Source: Cellvibrionaceae bacterium (GTDB lineage Bacteria > Pseudomonadota > Gammaproteobacteria > Pseudomonadales > Cellvibrionaceae). From it: a stretch of DNA of 64,000 nucleotides. Made by a program: the position numbers and the translations under genes. The notes beneath the pieces are model-generated. The model was not told where the DNA came from. It saw only the letters and a list, made by a program, of their open reading frames with translations, and did not search any database. The stretch spans positions 1 through 64,000 of the forward strand of contig JAGKXD010000010.1 in assembly GCA_021151525.1 (NCBI GenBank), read 5' to 3'. This document shows, piece by piece, positions 18,953 to 26,568 of this stretch. How positions within the stretch are numbered: the first letter of the stretch is position 1; each line of letters starts with the position of its first letter.

Positions 18953-21136
18953 TTAAGGTAGGGTGTAAGCCATGATAGCGCCGCCCGGTTTTGCTTTGGC
19001 ATTCTTACCGCCGCTCGCCCCAATCACGACGAACTGCTTGCCCTTAACACTGTAAGTTGCTGGAGTGGCTATACCGGCGGCGGGTAGGGTTGTTTGCCAT
19101 AAAAGCTTGCCGGTTGCCTTGTCGAAGGCGCGGAATTGGTTGTCGTAAACCGTGGCCGCAATAAACAGCACACCGCCCGCAGTCACAACTGCGCCGCCAT
19201 AGTTTTCGCTGCCGGTGTTCTTTAAGCCTTGTGCTGCCAATTCCGGATATTCGCCTAAAGGCTGCTTCCACGCATACTTACCCGTGTTTACATCCAATGC
19301 ACTGAGCGTTCCCCATGGCGGGCTTATAGCGGGGTAGCCATCGGGGTCGAGGAATCTTTTGTAACCATCAAATACGTAGGGATCATTGGTGGTTGCAGGG
19401 TATGCAGGCACGGCGGCTTTATTGCTGGCATTGATATTTTGCGCTGCATCGCCCAACAAATAACCCGCAACATTCGCGATTTCTTGTTCCGTCATCCGGC
19501 TCTTAAAACCCGGCATGCGCCCAGCACCACTGGCGATTTGCTTGTTGATTTGCCCTACCGACAAGCGCTTACCCACGCTTTCCAGATTCGGAAATTCCGG
19601 CGGGCTGCCTTTGCGGTCAACACCATGACACGCGGAGCACATGTTTTGATAAAGCGCTTCACCGCTATTACCAGCAAGCTTGGCCTGCTGCTTTCTGAGT
19701 TTGATAATCCACGCCATTTCGTTGGCGTTGATATAGAGCAAACCGGTTTGCGGATCATAAGCGCTGCCACCGTATTCCGCGCCGCCATCCATGCCCGGCA
19801 GCAGCACCGTACCGCGTTCTGATGGTGGGTCAAAGGGCCCGCGTGAGCTCACCTTGGCGAAGGTTGCCGCAACTGCGTCATGCGCGGCTGGTGTTCTGGT
19901 GGTGAGCATATCTGCCGTCAATTTTTGACGCGCAAAAGGCTCAGGCGCAAGCGGCATAATTTGCGTTGGCGAGCTGATTTCGCCCGGAATATCAGACTCG
20001 GGAACCTGAATTTCCTGCAAGGGATAAAGCGATTCTCCCGTGAGGCGATTGAGGATAAACACCACGCCCGCCTTGGTCGCTTGCGCCAAAGCAGGAATGG
20101 TTTTTCCATCGCGCTTCACATTGATCAAGGTCGGCGGTGTTGGTGGGTCGCGATCCCAAACATCGTGTTTCACCAGTTGGAAGTGCCATGCGCGTTTACC
20201 GGTACTGGCATCCAGCGCGACTACTGAGGTACCGAAGAGATTGTCGCCCGCACGGTCGCCGCCGTAAAAATCCTTATCGCCCATACCGGCGGAGGCAAGC
20301 GGAACAAACACCAAGCCATTATCAGGATCTAGCGTTAAACCCGACCAGGCGTTGGCGCCCATGGCAGTTTTCCACGCATCTTTCGGCCAGCTTTCATAGC
20401 CAAATTCGCCCGGCCAAGGAATAGTGTGGAAAATCCATTGTTGCTTGCCGGTGCGTACATCGTAAGCGCGAATATGGCCGGGCGTGTTGCCGGTGCTGCC
20501 CATAATAATCAAGTCTTTATAGACCACACCGGGCGACACTTCTGCCACAAAAACGCTGTTGATGTCGCGCCCCAAGCCTTCGCGCAAATCAATTTGGCCT
20601 TTATCGCCAAAGCTGGTAATTAGCTCGCCGGTTTGGGCATTTACCGCGAGCAAATGGTTTTTAAAACTAAATAAAATTCGCTCGTCTTTGCCATCACTCC
20701 AATAAGAAACACCACGCAAGCGCTGCTTGGTGTTGATGGGCTCACCGAAGGCGGGGTCGAAAACCCAATGCTGCTTGCCCGTCGCTGCATCCAAACAAAA
20801 CAAACGGCCTTTGGGAGATACAAAAAATAATTTGCCGCGCACTATTAGCGGATTGCCTTCCATGTCCGATTGATTTGAACCTTCGCCAAAAGCATCGCCG
20901 GAATCAAAGCTCCATGCGAGTTTGAGTTGGGCAACGTTTTGCGTGTTGATTTGCTTCAGCGTGGAGTAATGAGTGCCGTGAGGATTACCATGGTAGAACG
21001 GCCAATCAGCACCTGACTCCCAAACTTTTGCATCGATTGGATGTTGTAAATGCTGACAGGCGACCAGCGCCAAAAGCCCAATTCCAGTAGCCGCCAGACC
21101 GAAAATTTTTGTCGATGATTTTTTTAATTGCCGCAT
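18953..21136 (-). CDS. PQQ-dependent quinohaemoprotein dehydrogenase, lipoprotein
   Basis: 727 residues. The signal peptide has lipobox LVAC (C27), so it is a lipoprotein. A quinoprotein propeller follows, with W-motif repeats such as LVALDASTGKRAWHF and GTLSALDVNTGKYAWKQPL. A c-type haem site C500-x-x-C503-H504 sits between blades, about residues 485-565, rather than at the end. It resembles PQQ glucose-dehydrogenase-like enzymes lacking the membrane domain. It would oxidise a sugar or alcohol in the periplasm and pass electrons through its own haem. Substrate unknown; no pqq genes are in the window. Confidence 0.85.
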   Translation of the reverse strand: MRQLKKSSTKIFGLAATGIGLLALVACQHLQHPIDAKVWESGADWPFYHGNPHGTHYSTLKQINTQNVAQLKLAWSFDSGDAFGEGSNQSDMEGNPLIVRGKLFFVSPKGRLFCLDAATGKQHWVFDPAFGEPINTKQRLRGVSYWSDGKDERILFSFKNHLLAVNAQTGELITSFGDKGQIDLREGLGRDINSVFVAEVSPGVVYKDLIIMGSTGNTPGHIRAYDVRTGKQQWIFHTIPWPGEFGYESWPKDAWKTAMGANAWSGLTLDPDNGLVFVPLASAGMGDKDFYGGDRAGDNLFGTSVVALDASTGKRAWHFQLVKHDVWDRDPPTPPTLINVKRDGKTIPALAQATKAGVVFILNRLTGESLYPLQEIQVPESDIPGEISSPTQIMPLAPEPFARQKLTADMLTTRTPAAHDAVAATFAKVSSRGPFDPPSERGTVLLPGMDGGAEYGGSAYDPQTGLLYINANEMAWIIKLRKQQAKLAGNSGEALYQNMCSACHGVDRKGSPPEFPNLESVGKRLSVGQINKQIASGAGRMPGFKSRMTEQEIANVAGYLLGDAAQNINASNKAAVPAYPATTNDPYVFDGYKRFLDPDGYPAISPPWGTLSALDVNTGKYAWKQPLGEYPELAAQGLKNTGSENYGGAVVTAGGVLFIAATVYDNQFRAFDKATGKLLWQTTLPAAGIATPATYSVKGKQFVVIGASGGKNAKAKPGGAIMAYTLP

Positions 21137-21239
21137 ATGTACAAGGCCTCTCTGCTCCTGATTATTTTAATTTTGATGCAGCATAGAGGAGGTGCAGCGA
21201 GAGATGCAGAAGTAACAGAGTAAAAATTTGCAAATATAG

Positions 21240-21320
21240 GTAGCCCGCAAGGAGCAAAGCGCATTGCGGGGAAATATGAATATCGCATTCCCGTAATACG
21301 CTGCGCTCCTTACGGGCTAC
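21240..21320. repeat. BIME 3 (paired REP) overlapping the end of rayT
   Basis: Forward REP 21240-21271 (stem CCCGCAA/TTGCGGG) and reverse REP 21290-21320. The reverse REP supplies the last three codons (Arg-Ser-Pro) and the TAA stop of the transposase gene on the minus strand. Confidence 0.85.
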
Positions 21321-21774
21321 GTTTGTGGATGCTTGAATAGGGCCAATCTATCGCGTTTGCGACAAGGCCATGTTTAATGGGATTGTTTTGGATGTATTCC
21401 ATATGGTGATTCATATCGTCCTTATCGCGAATGGTGTGTTCCCAAAAACGTTTTTGCCAGAGGTTGTATTCACCGCGATGATTGCGCGTTAAGGCTACGC
21501 CTTTCTTTATCAATTGACGAGTGAAGAGAGATTTAATTAATCGCCAGCGTGAGGAATAATTTACATCGCCTTCGGGTAAGGTAAAAATAGCATGCATGTG
21601 TTCCGGTAAAATGACAATGGCATCAATTTCAAAAGGCATTTTTTCCATTGTGGCTTTAAACGCAAAACGCAGTTCGTCGATATGATCCGTCAGTAACGAT
21701 GATTGTCGGTTGTGTAACGCGAGCGTGAAAAAATAAGTACCACCCGCCACATAATTCCTTCGATATTGCACCAT
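21310..21774 (-). CDS. rayT: REP-associated tyrosine transposase (RayT, Y1_Tnp)
   Basis: 154 residues. It is a HUH-type single-strand nuclease of the IS200/IS605-related RAYT group, with YFFTLAL, the HUH pair in PEHMHAIF, a WQKRFWEHTIRD segment and the catalytic-helix tyrosine in HMEYIQNNPIKHGL. RayT proteins cut and move REP/BIME elements. This copy is flanked by BIME 3 on one side and a tandem BIME pair on the other, as expected for a resident RAYT. It has an AAAGGA ribosome site. The frame is intact. Confidence 0.92.
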   Translation of the reverse strand: MVQYRRNYVAGGTYFFTLALHNRQSSLLTDHIDELRFAFKATMEKMPFEIDAIVILPEHMHAIFTLPEGDVNYSSRWRLIKSLFTRQLIKKGVALTRNHRGEYNLWQKRFWEHTIRDKDDMNHHMEYIQNNPIKHGLVANAIDWPYSSIHKRSP

Positions 21775-21817
21775 AAAAAATCCTTTTCATTATTTCCCTA
21801 TTTGTTCATTTGAATAC

Positions 21818-21929
21818 GTAGCCCGTATGGAGTGTAACGCAATACGGGGATTGAGGCGTTGCACATAATTACCGTATGCAGGAGTTGCAATTAATTTCCC
21901 CGTAATGCGCTTCGCTCCTTACGGGCTAC
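21818..21929. repeat. BIME 4 (first of a tandem pair)
   Basis: Forward REP 21818-21849 (stem CCCGTAT/ATACGGG) and reverse REP 21898-21929 (stem CCCGTAA/TTACGGG). The 48-base spacer, including TTGCACATAATTA and GTTGCAATTAATTT, is nearly the same as in BIME 5, so the unit was tandemly duplicated with a period of about 136 bases. Confidence 0.85.
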
Positions 21930-21953
21930 TTGCTTATATATTTACGTGAATAC

Positions 21954-22066
21954 GTAGCCCGTATGGAGTGCAACGCAATACGGGGATTGGTGAGTTGCAC
22001 ATAATTATCGTGTTACAGGGGTTGCAATTAATTTCCCCGTAATGCGCTACGCTCCTTACGGGCTAC
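21954..22066. repeat. BIME 5 (second of a tandem pair)
   Basis: Forward REP 21954-21985 and reverse REP 22035-22066, with a spacer homologous to that of BIME 4. It ends three bases before the stop of the LprI-like gene. Confidence 0.85.
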
Positions 22067-22069
22067 TTA

Positions 22070-23125
22070 TTAATTTAACCAAAACTTACAGATAGAGGGT
22101 GTTTGGTTATATTCAGAATATTCAATGTTAAGATCTGGCTTTACACCAGAAATATAAACCCAATTTTTATCTGCCCATACTGTAGTAGATTCTTTTTTGT
22201 TCAAACCATATTGCCAAATAGAATATTTTTTATTTTCATAGTTGGCGAACTTTTCAGCGTCAATGTAAAAAAAATTGGTGTTCTTTATTAGTAAATAAGA
22301 TTTACTTAATCCATATTTTCTGCCTAACTCAAATTTTTCAGGGTTAGTTAAAGTTTCCCAGCGTTGACTAATTGCACTACGCTCTTTACTTGCGTCACCT
22401 TTTGTCGTTGGTTCGCAAAGTGGCCATGGTTCTTGTTGCTCAATAATTTTGTCATCTTTTCCATCTCCATCCAAATCCCAAAACGCCTCACCGAGTTTTC
22501 TATATCCAATTTCATATTCATGTTGACGTGTAGGCCAAACCGCCTCCCAATCTTTTTTATGTGTACTACGTTCATACACAGGTTTATCCATTGCTTTTAG
22601 CGCATCGCCTGAAAGAGGTTTAAACTCTACTGCTTGAATTGGCGAACCTTTTAAATCCGGCAACTTACAAGCCTGCAAATCATCCCACGCGGTGCGATTT
22701 AACACCTTCAAATACTCTTCACATAGTGGCTCGCCTTGGCCTTCTGTAATTTTAAAACTTGCTTTTTTAGTTGAGGTTTTTGTCGCGGAAGGTACTGCAA
22801 CTACTTCACCTTTTTGTAATTGCGCAATACGTGTTTGATAAGTTTGCGTCAAACACTCCGCATCTTTACAAGCCCGCTGCTGCTTCAACCATTCCACTTG
22901 TTGCTGCTTAAGTGCATCTTTATCACTCACATTGGCAAGCGCTTGCTTGTAAGCAGAACCAAGCTGCTCGTCTAGCGCAGACACAGCTTCATTGCCACAA
23001 ATTAATTTCTCTGTTGCACTCGCCGCTTTGCTGCAATCAAAGCTCGCGGCGTGGCTTGTGCCTGCCAGCAACAAAAGGCTCACGCCAAGAATATTCATCA
23101 TGGTGTTTGGTGTTTTTAATCTCAC
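22070..23125 (-). CDS. LprI-like (DUF1311) secreted protein
   Basis: 351 residues from a GTG at 23125, which has a strong AAGGAG site (23133-23138) seven bases upstream. An in-frame ATG at 23161 lies inside a REP and lacks such a site. A signal peptide ends near ASFDC. The LprI N-terminal domain follows (CSKAASATEKLICG, LDEQLGSAYKQAL, WLKQQRACKD, YQTRIAQL), typical of lysozyme-inhibitor-like proteins. The C-terminal 200 residues are not recognised, but contain DLDGDGKDD, a calcium-loop-like motif. Periplasmic or outer-surface location is inferred. Confidence 0.8.
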   Translation of the reverse strand: MRLKTPNTMMNILGVSLLLLAGTSHAASFDCSKAASATEKLICGNEAVSALDEQLGSAYKQALANVSDKDALKQQQVEWLKQQRACKDAECLTQTYQTRIAQLQKGEVVAVPSATKTSTKKASFKITEGQGEPLCEEYLKVLNRTAWDDLQACKLPDLKGSPIQAVEFKPLSGDALKAMDKPVYERSTHKKDWEAVWPTRQHEYEIGYRKLGEAFWDLDGDGKDDKIIEQQEPWPLCEPTTKGDASKERSAISQRWETLTNPEKFELGRKYGLSKSYLLIKNTNFFYIDAEKFANYENKKYSIWQYGLNKKESTTVWADKNWVYISGVKPDLNIEYSEYNQTPSICKFWLN

Positions 23126-23150
23126 AAAATATCTCCTTGTTTTTTTAAAT

Positions 23151-23231
23151 GTAGCCCGCAAGGAGCGAAGCGCATTGCGGGGAAATATATATATCGCAAT
23201 TCCCGTAATACGCTGCGCTTCTTACGGGCTA
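23151..23231. repeat. BIME 6 (paired REP) between priA and the LprI-like gene
   Basis: Forward REP 23151-23182 (stem CCCGCAA/TTGCGGG) and reverse REP 23202-23231, which ends in GGGCTAA instead of GGGCTAC. It lies between the priA stop and the LprI-like ribosome site. Confidence 0.85.
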
Positions 23232-23245
23232 AGTTGTGCAAATAA

Positions 23246-25462
23246 TCATCCCATTTCTGACGGATCAACATCTACCGCCCAGCGCACTCGCTTACTTAAG
23301 GCATTTGCTTCTAATTTCTCTACCAGTTGCGCTAATAAATGTTGTAATGGTTTGCGCTGCGCGCTGTTGAATTGCAATTGAAAACGGAAGCGGTCGCCGC
23401 GGCGTTCAATCATTGAGGGTAGCGGGCCGAGATAATTTAATTGCGGGCTCGATGGAAAAGTTGCTTCGGCTTCGTGACGGGCGAGTTTTAAAAAATCCAA
23501 TGCAATTTCTGGTCGTTTTGTTTCTGCACGCAAGAGCGCTAAATAGCGATAGGGTGGAAGCTGAGTAATTTGGCGTTCTTGCAAAATTAAATCGGCAAAG
23601 GCTTGGTAGCCTTGGAAAAATAACGTCTGCACCAGCGGGTGATCGGTGTGGTGGCTTTGCAAAATCACGCGACCTGATTTTTCGGCGCGGCCTGCGCGAC
23701 CGGATACTTGCAACAAGAGTTGCCCCATGCGTTCTGGGCCGCGGAAATCTGTGCTGAATAATCCTGCGTCGGCATCGATAATCACTACCAAAGTCACGTC
23801 TGCAAAGTGGTGGCCTTTAGCGAGCATCTGGGTGCCGATAAGTATGCAGGGCTCGCCTTGGTGAACTTCGTTAAGGATTTTATCCATGGCGTTTTTGTTG
23901 CGCGTGGAGTCGCGGTCAACGCGGATAATCGGTGTATCAGGAAACCAATCGCGCAAAGCGATTTCGCTGCGCTCGGTACCTTGTCCCAAGGGTTGTAACT
24001 TGCTGCTTTTACAGTTCGGGCAATTACGCGGTAGCGCACGTTGATGGCCGCAGTGGTGGCAATGTAAATGGCGCGGCGTTTGGTGCACAGTCATGCGCAC
24101 ATCACAGTGCGGACAATTCGCCAGCCAACCGCAATCGTGGCATTCCAGTGTGGGCGCGTAGCCGCGGCGATTGAGGAAAACCAAGACTTGGTTGCCTGCA
24201 GAAATCTCGTTGCCAATCGCAATTTTAGTTTCCAGCGCAAAACCTTCGGTCAGCGTTTGGCCTCGAATATCCAGCAGCTGAATTTCCGGTGGTTTGGCAT
24301 TGCCGGCGCGAGCATGCAAACGTAAATGTTGATAGCGACCTTGCTGCGCGTTGTTGAGTGTTTCCAGCGATGCAGTAGCCGAGCCGAGGATTAACGGAAT
24401 CTGCAAACGGTTAGCGCGCACCACCGCCAAATCGCGTGCGGAGTAGCGAAAGCCATCTTGCTGCTTGAAAGAGCCGTCGTGCTCTTCGTCGATAATAATA
24501 ATGCCGAGCTTGGGCATGGGCGTGAAAATCGCCGAGCGCGTGCCAATCAAAATCTGCGCTTTGCCGGAGCGCGCTTGCAACCATGCGTCTAAGCGTTCGC
24601 GATCATTTAAGCCGGAGTGCAAGGCGGCAACTTCTACCGCGAAACGCTTTTGGAAGCGGACGATGGTTTGCGGCGTAAGGCCAATCTCGGGGACTAACAC
24701 TAAAGCTTGTTGACCTTGCTCCAATACTTTGGCGATAGCTTGCAAATAAATTTCGGTTTTACCGCTGCCGGTTGCGCCGTCTAACAAGCTAACTTGAAAT
24801 TGGCCAAAGCTGATTTGCTCGAACGCGGTTTGTTGTTCATCGCTTAAGGTCAAGGGCGCTTGGCGGAAAATGCTGGCAGGTGCTGTTGGGGTGGTTTCAT
24901 CGGCAAAGGTTTTTTCGATAATGCCTTTGTCGGTTAGCGTTTTAATAATGTTGGCGGGAATTTCCAAGGCAGCAATATCGCTGCGGCTGAGTTTGTTGTG
25001 AGCTTGCAGGGCTTCTAACAATGCGGCTTGTTTGGGCGCTCGTTTAAGTGCGCCAGTGGGCAGGCCTTTACCTTCGGCGGTGAGCTGCCAGCAAGTTTCG
25101 CGGCGTTCCTCTGCAGCTGCACCTTGGCGCAAGAGCACGGGCAGGGCGGTGCTGAGCGCTTCGCCCTCTGGGCATTGGTAGTAATCGGCTGCCCACAGAA
25201 TTAACTCTAGTAACTCAGAATCCAGTGCGGGCGTTTGGTCGATAATCGCCAAAGCGGGGCGCAACTTTTCGATGTTTTGATCAGTATATGTTTTTGTTTG
25301 AATAAGAACGCCGGTCATTTCTTGATGACCAAAAGGCACGCGCACTAAAACGCCAGAGGTTAATTGGCTGATATCTGTATCGCTCATATCGGCGGGCGCA
25401 AAGTAATCAAAGCGGCGGCGCAGGGGCGTGGGCAGGGCGATTTCTAAAATAGTTTTTGGCAT
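23246..25462 (-). CDS. priA: Primosomal protein N' (replication restart helicase)
   Basis: 738 residues. An N-terminal DNA-binding domain is followed by a helicase core with Walker A GATGSGKT, the DEEHD box and motif QVSGRAGR. Between the helicase lobes are paired zinc-binding clusters (CHDCGWLANCPHCD and CHHCGHQ/CPNCKSSKL). It reloads the replisome at stalled forks. Divergent from the small Cys-rich gene, HiPIP and rpmE; in relatives argS usually follows priA, but here it does not. Confidence 0.96.
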   Translation of the reverse strand: MPKTILEIALPTPLRRRFDYFAPADMSDTDISQLTSGVLVRVPFGHQEMTGVLIQTKTYTDQNIEKLRPALAIIDQTPALDSELLELILWAADYYQCPEGEALSTALPVLLRQGAAAEERRETCWQLTAEGKGLPTGALKRAPKQAALLEALQAHNKLSRSDIAALEIPANIIKTLTDKGIIEKTFADETTPTAPASIFRQAPLTLSDEQQTAFEQISFGQFQVSLLDGATGSGKTEIYLQAIAKVLEQGQQALVLVPEIGLTPQTIVRFQKRFAVEVAALHSGLNDRERLDAWLQARSGKAQILIGTRSAIFTPMPKLGIIIIDEEHDGSFKQQDGFRYSARDLAVVRANRLQIPLILGSATASLETLNNAQQGRYQHLRLHARAGNAKPPEIQLLDIRGQTLTEGFALETKIAIGNEISAGNQVLVFLNRRGYAPTLECHDCGWLANCPHCDVRMTVHQTPRHLHCHHCGHQRALPRNCPNCKSSKLQPLGQGTERSEIALRDWFPDTPIIRVDRDSTRNKNAMDKILNEVHQGEPCILIGTQMLAKGHHFADVTLVVIIDADAGLFSTDFRGPERMGQLLLQVSGRAGRAEKSGRVILQSHHTDHPLVQTLFFQGYQAFADLILQERQITQLPPYRYLALLRAETKRPEIALDFLKLARHEAEATFPSSPQLNYLGPLPSMIERRGDRFRFQLQFNSAQRKPLQHLLAQLVEKLEANALSKRVRWAVDVDPSEMG

Positions 25463-25636
25463 ATCGGGCTTGCGTTAATCAAACAAAACAATCGCGCAGA
25501 ATAGCTTATCTCTTGCTAGAGTGAAGTGAGATTTTGAAATCTGCGCTGAATATGATTTAAGAAAATAAGTGTAAATTTGGTCTTAAATCAAATTATTCCC
25601 GTACAACTTGGTTAACAATGTACGAGGATAAATGTT

Positions 25637-25810
25637 ATGACTGATTTAAACATACCGGATTTATCGCCAAGACCGCAGGAGTATCCTTTGCCCTGTCGTG
25701 GCTGCTCAAGCTCTTGCCCTCATTATCATTCATGTGAAGGTAAGCCCTGGCGAATGGACGCTGAGATAGTGAAGCATCCCGCTGAACTGACTCGGCCACT
25801 GGATAGCTGA
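25637..25810 (+). CDS. 57-residue four-cysteine protein upstream of HiPIP
   Basis: Short ORF with ATG at 25637 and TGA at 25808-25810, preceded by a GAGG ribosome site. The frame encodes a proline-rich N-terminus, then cysteines C20, C23, C27 and C33 (CRGCSSSC...HSC, spacing x2, x3, x5) and an acidic/basic tail. The spacing suggests a small metal or Fe-S site. It lies 33 bases before the HiPIP gene in the same direction, so the two are probably co-transcribed. Not recognised as a known family. Confidence 0.6.
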   Translation: MTDLNIPDLSPRPQEYPLPCRGCSSSCPHYHSCEGKPWRMDAEIVKHPAELTRPLDS

Positions 25811-25843
25811 TTCACCCAAAATAACTGTTACGAGGAAAGTAAT

Positions 25844-26119
25844 ATGAACCGTAGAGACTTTATGAAGATTTCTGGCGCAGCCGCGGGCTTGGCCTTAATT
25901 CCTGTGTGCAATGTGGCTGTTGCGGCAGATGCGCCTTTAACCTCTGAAGACCCACAGGCAAAGGCTTTGGGTTACGTTACCCAATCAACTATTGCGGGCA
26001 GTAACTGTTCTAACTGCGCGCAATCTAAGGGTGACCCCAAGGCATTGGGCTGCAATATTTTCCCTGGTAAGCAAGTGAGCGCGACTGGTTGGTGTAAGGT
26101 TTGGTCGAAGAAGCCTTAA
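25844..26119 (+). CDS. High-potential iron-sulfur protein (HiPIP)
   Basis: 91 residues. A twin-arginine signal (NRRDFMK) fits export of a folded [4Fe-4S] protein. Cluster ligands C55, C58, C70 and C84 and the conserved tyrosine Y44 are present. HiPIPs are soluble periplasmic one-electron carriers. A ribosome site GAGG lies upstream, and an intrinsic terminator follows. The partner here is unknown; the nearby PQQ/haem dehydrogenase is one possible donor or acceptor, but this is only inference. Confidence 0.93.
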   Translation: MNRRDFMKISGAAAGLALIPVCNVAVAADAPLTSEDPQAKALGYVTQSTIAGSNCSNCAQSKGDPKALGCNIFPGKQVSATGWCKVWSKKP

Positions 26120-26137
26120 GTCGTCTTCGTCTTACAC

Positions 26138-26162
26138 AAAAGGGAGCTGCGGCTCCCTTTTT
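26138..26162 (+). terminator. Intrinsic terminator after HiPIP
   Basis: Stem AAAGGGAGC/GCTCCCTTT with loop TGCG and a short T tract, 19 bases after the stop. Confidence 0.85.
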
Positions 26163-26222
26163 AGTTTCTGGCTGCTGTTGGCGAATATTTGCCCAAAACG
26201 CCTCGCAAAGCTCGATTTTTAC

Positions 26223-26250
26223 TTGCTTTGATGCTGAATTCTGGTAGCAT
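26223..26250 (+). promoter_or_regulatory. Candidate sigma-70 promoter of rpmE
   Basis: TTGCTT, 16 bases, TAGCAT, about 90 bases upstream of the L31 start codon and after the HiPIP terminator. Reasonable but not perfect matches to -35 and -10. Confidence 0.4.
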
Positions 26251-26342
26251 CGCGACCTCTTTAAAAGAGCCCATCCTTTAAACCGATGTGCGGTGCTCGA
26301 CTAACGTTCGGGTGGCGGCACAGATTACTTAGGCAAGAGATC

Positions 26343-26564
26343 ATGAAACCAGAAATTCATCCAAATTACGTTGCTGTGAATGTTAGCTGCAGCTGTGGCA
26401 ACAACTTCGCAACTGCTTCTACCATGGGTAAAAGCGAATTCCACGTAGACGTGTGCAGCGAATGCCACCCTTTCTACACTGGCAAGCAAAAAATCGTTGA
26501 TACCGGTGGTCGTATCGACAAGTTCACCAAGCGCTTCGGCAGCCGTATTGGCGCTAAGAAGTAA
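26343..26564 (+). CDS. rpmE: Ribosomal protein L31 (zinc-binding form)
   Basis: 73 residues from the ATG at 26343; the longer frame from 26286 adds an implausible arginine-rich extension. It begins MKPEIHPNY. It has the zinc ligand set CSCG and CSECH typical of the C+ form, and [19 protein letters not shown] component of the 50S subunit. Its terminator lies inside the following nuclease frame. Confidence 0.96.
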   Translation: MKPEIHPNYVAVNVSCSCGNNFATASTMGKSEFHVDVCSECHPFYTGKQKIVDTGGRIDKFTKRFGSRIGAKK

Positions 26565-26568
26565 GAAC

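Noticed and set aside
21818..22066. Regularly spaced palindromes near rayT taken as a CRISPR array
   Set aside because: Only two units, each an inverted REP pair with a conserved spacer. CRISPR spacers would be unique, and no cas genes are present.
25575..25592. FNR/Anr-like box upstream of the four-cysteine ORF and HiPIP
   Set aside because: Only the ATCAA half matches and the spacing is off by one; not enough to claim oxygen control.
26286..26342. N-terminal extension of L31
   Set aside because: The added residues are not ribosomal-protein-like, and the standard MKPEIHPNY start is present at 26343.
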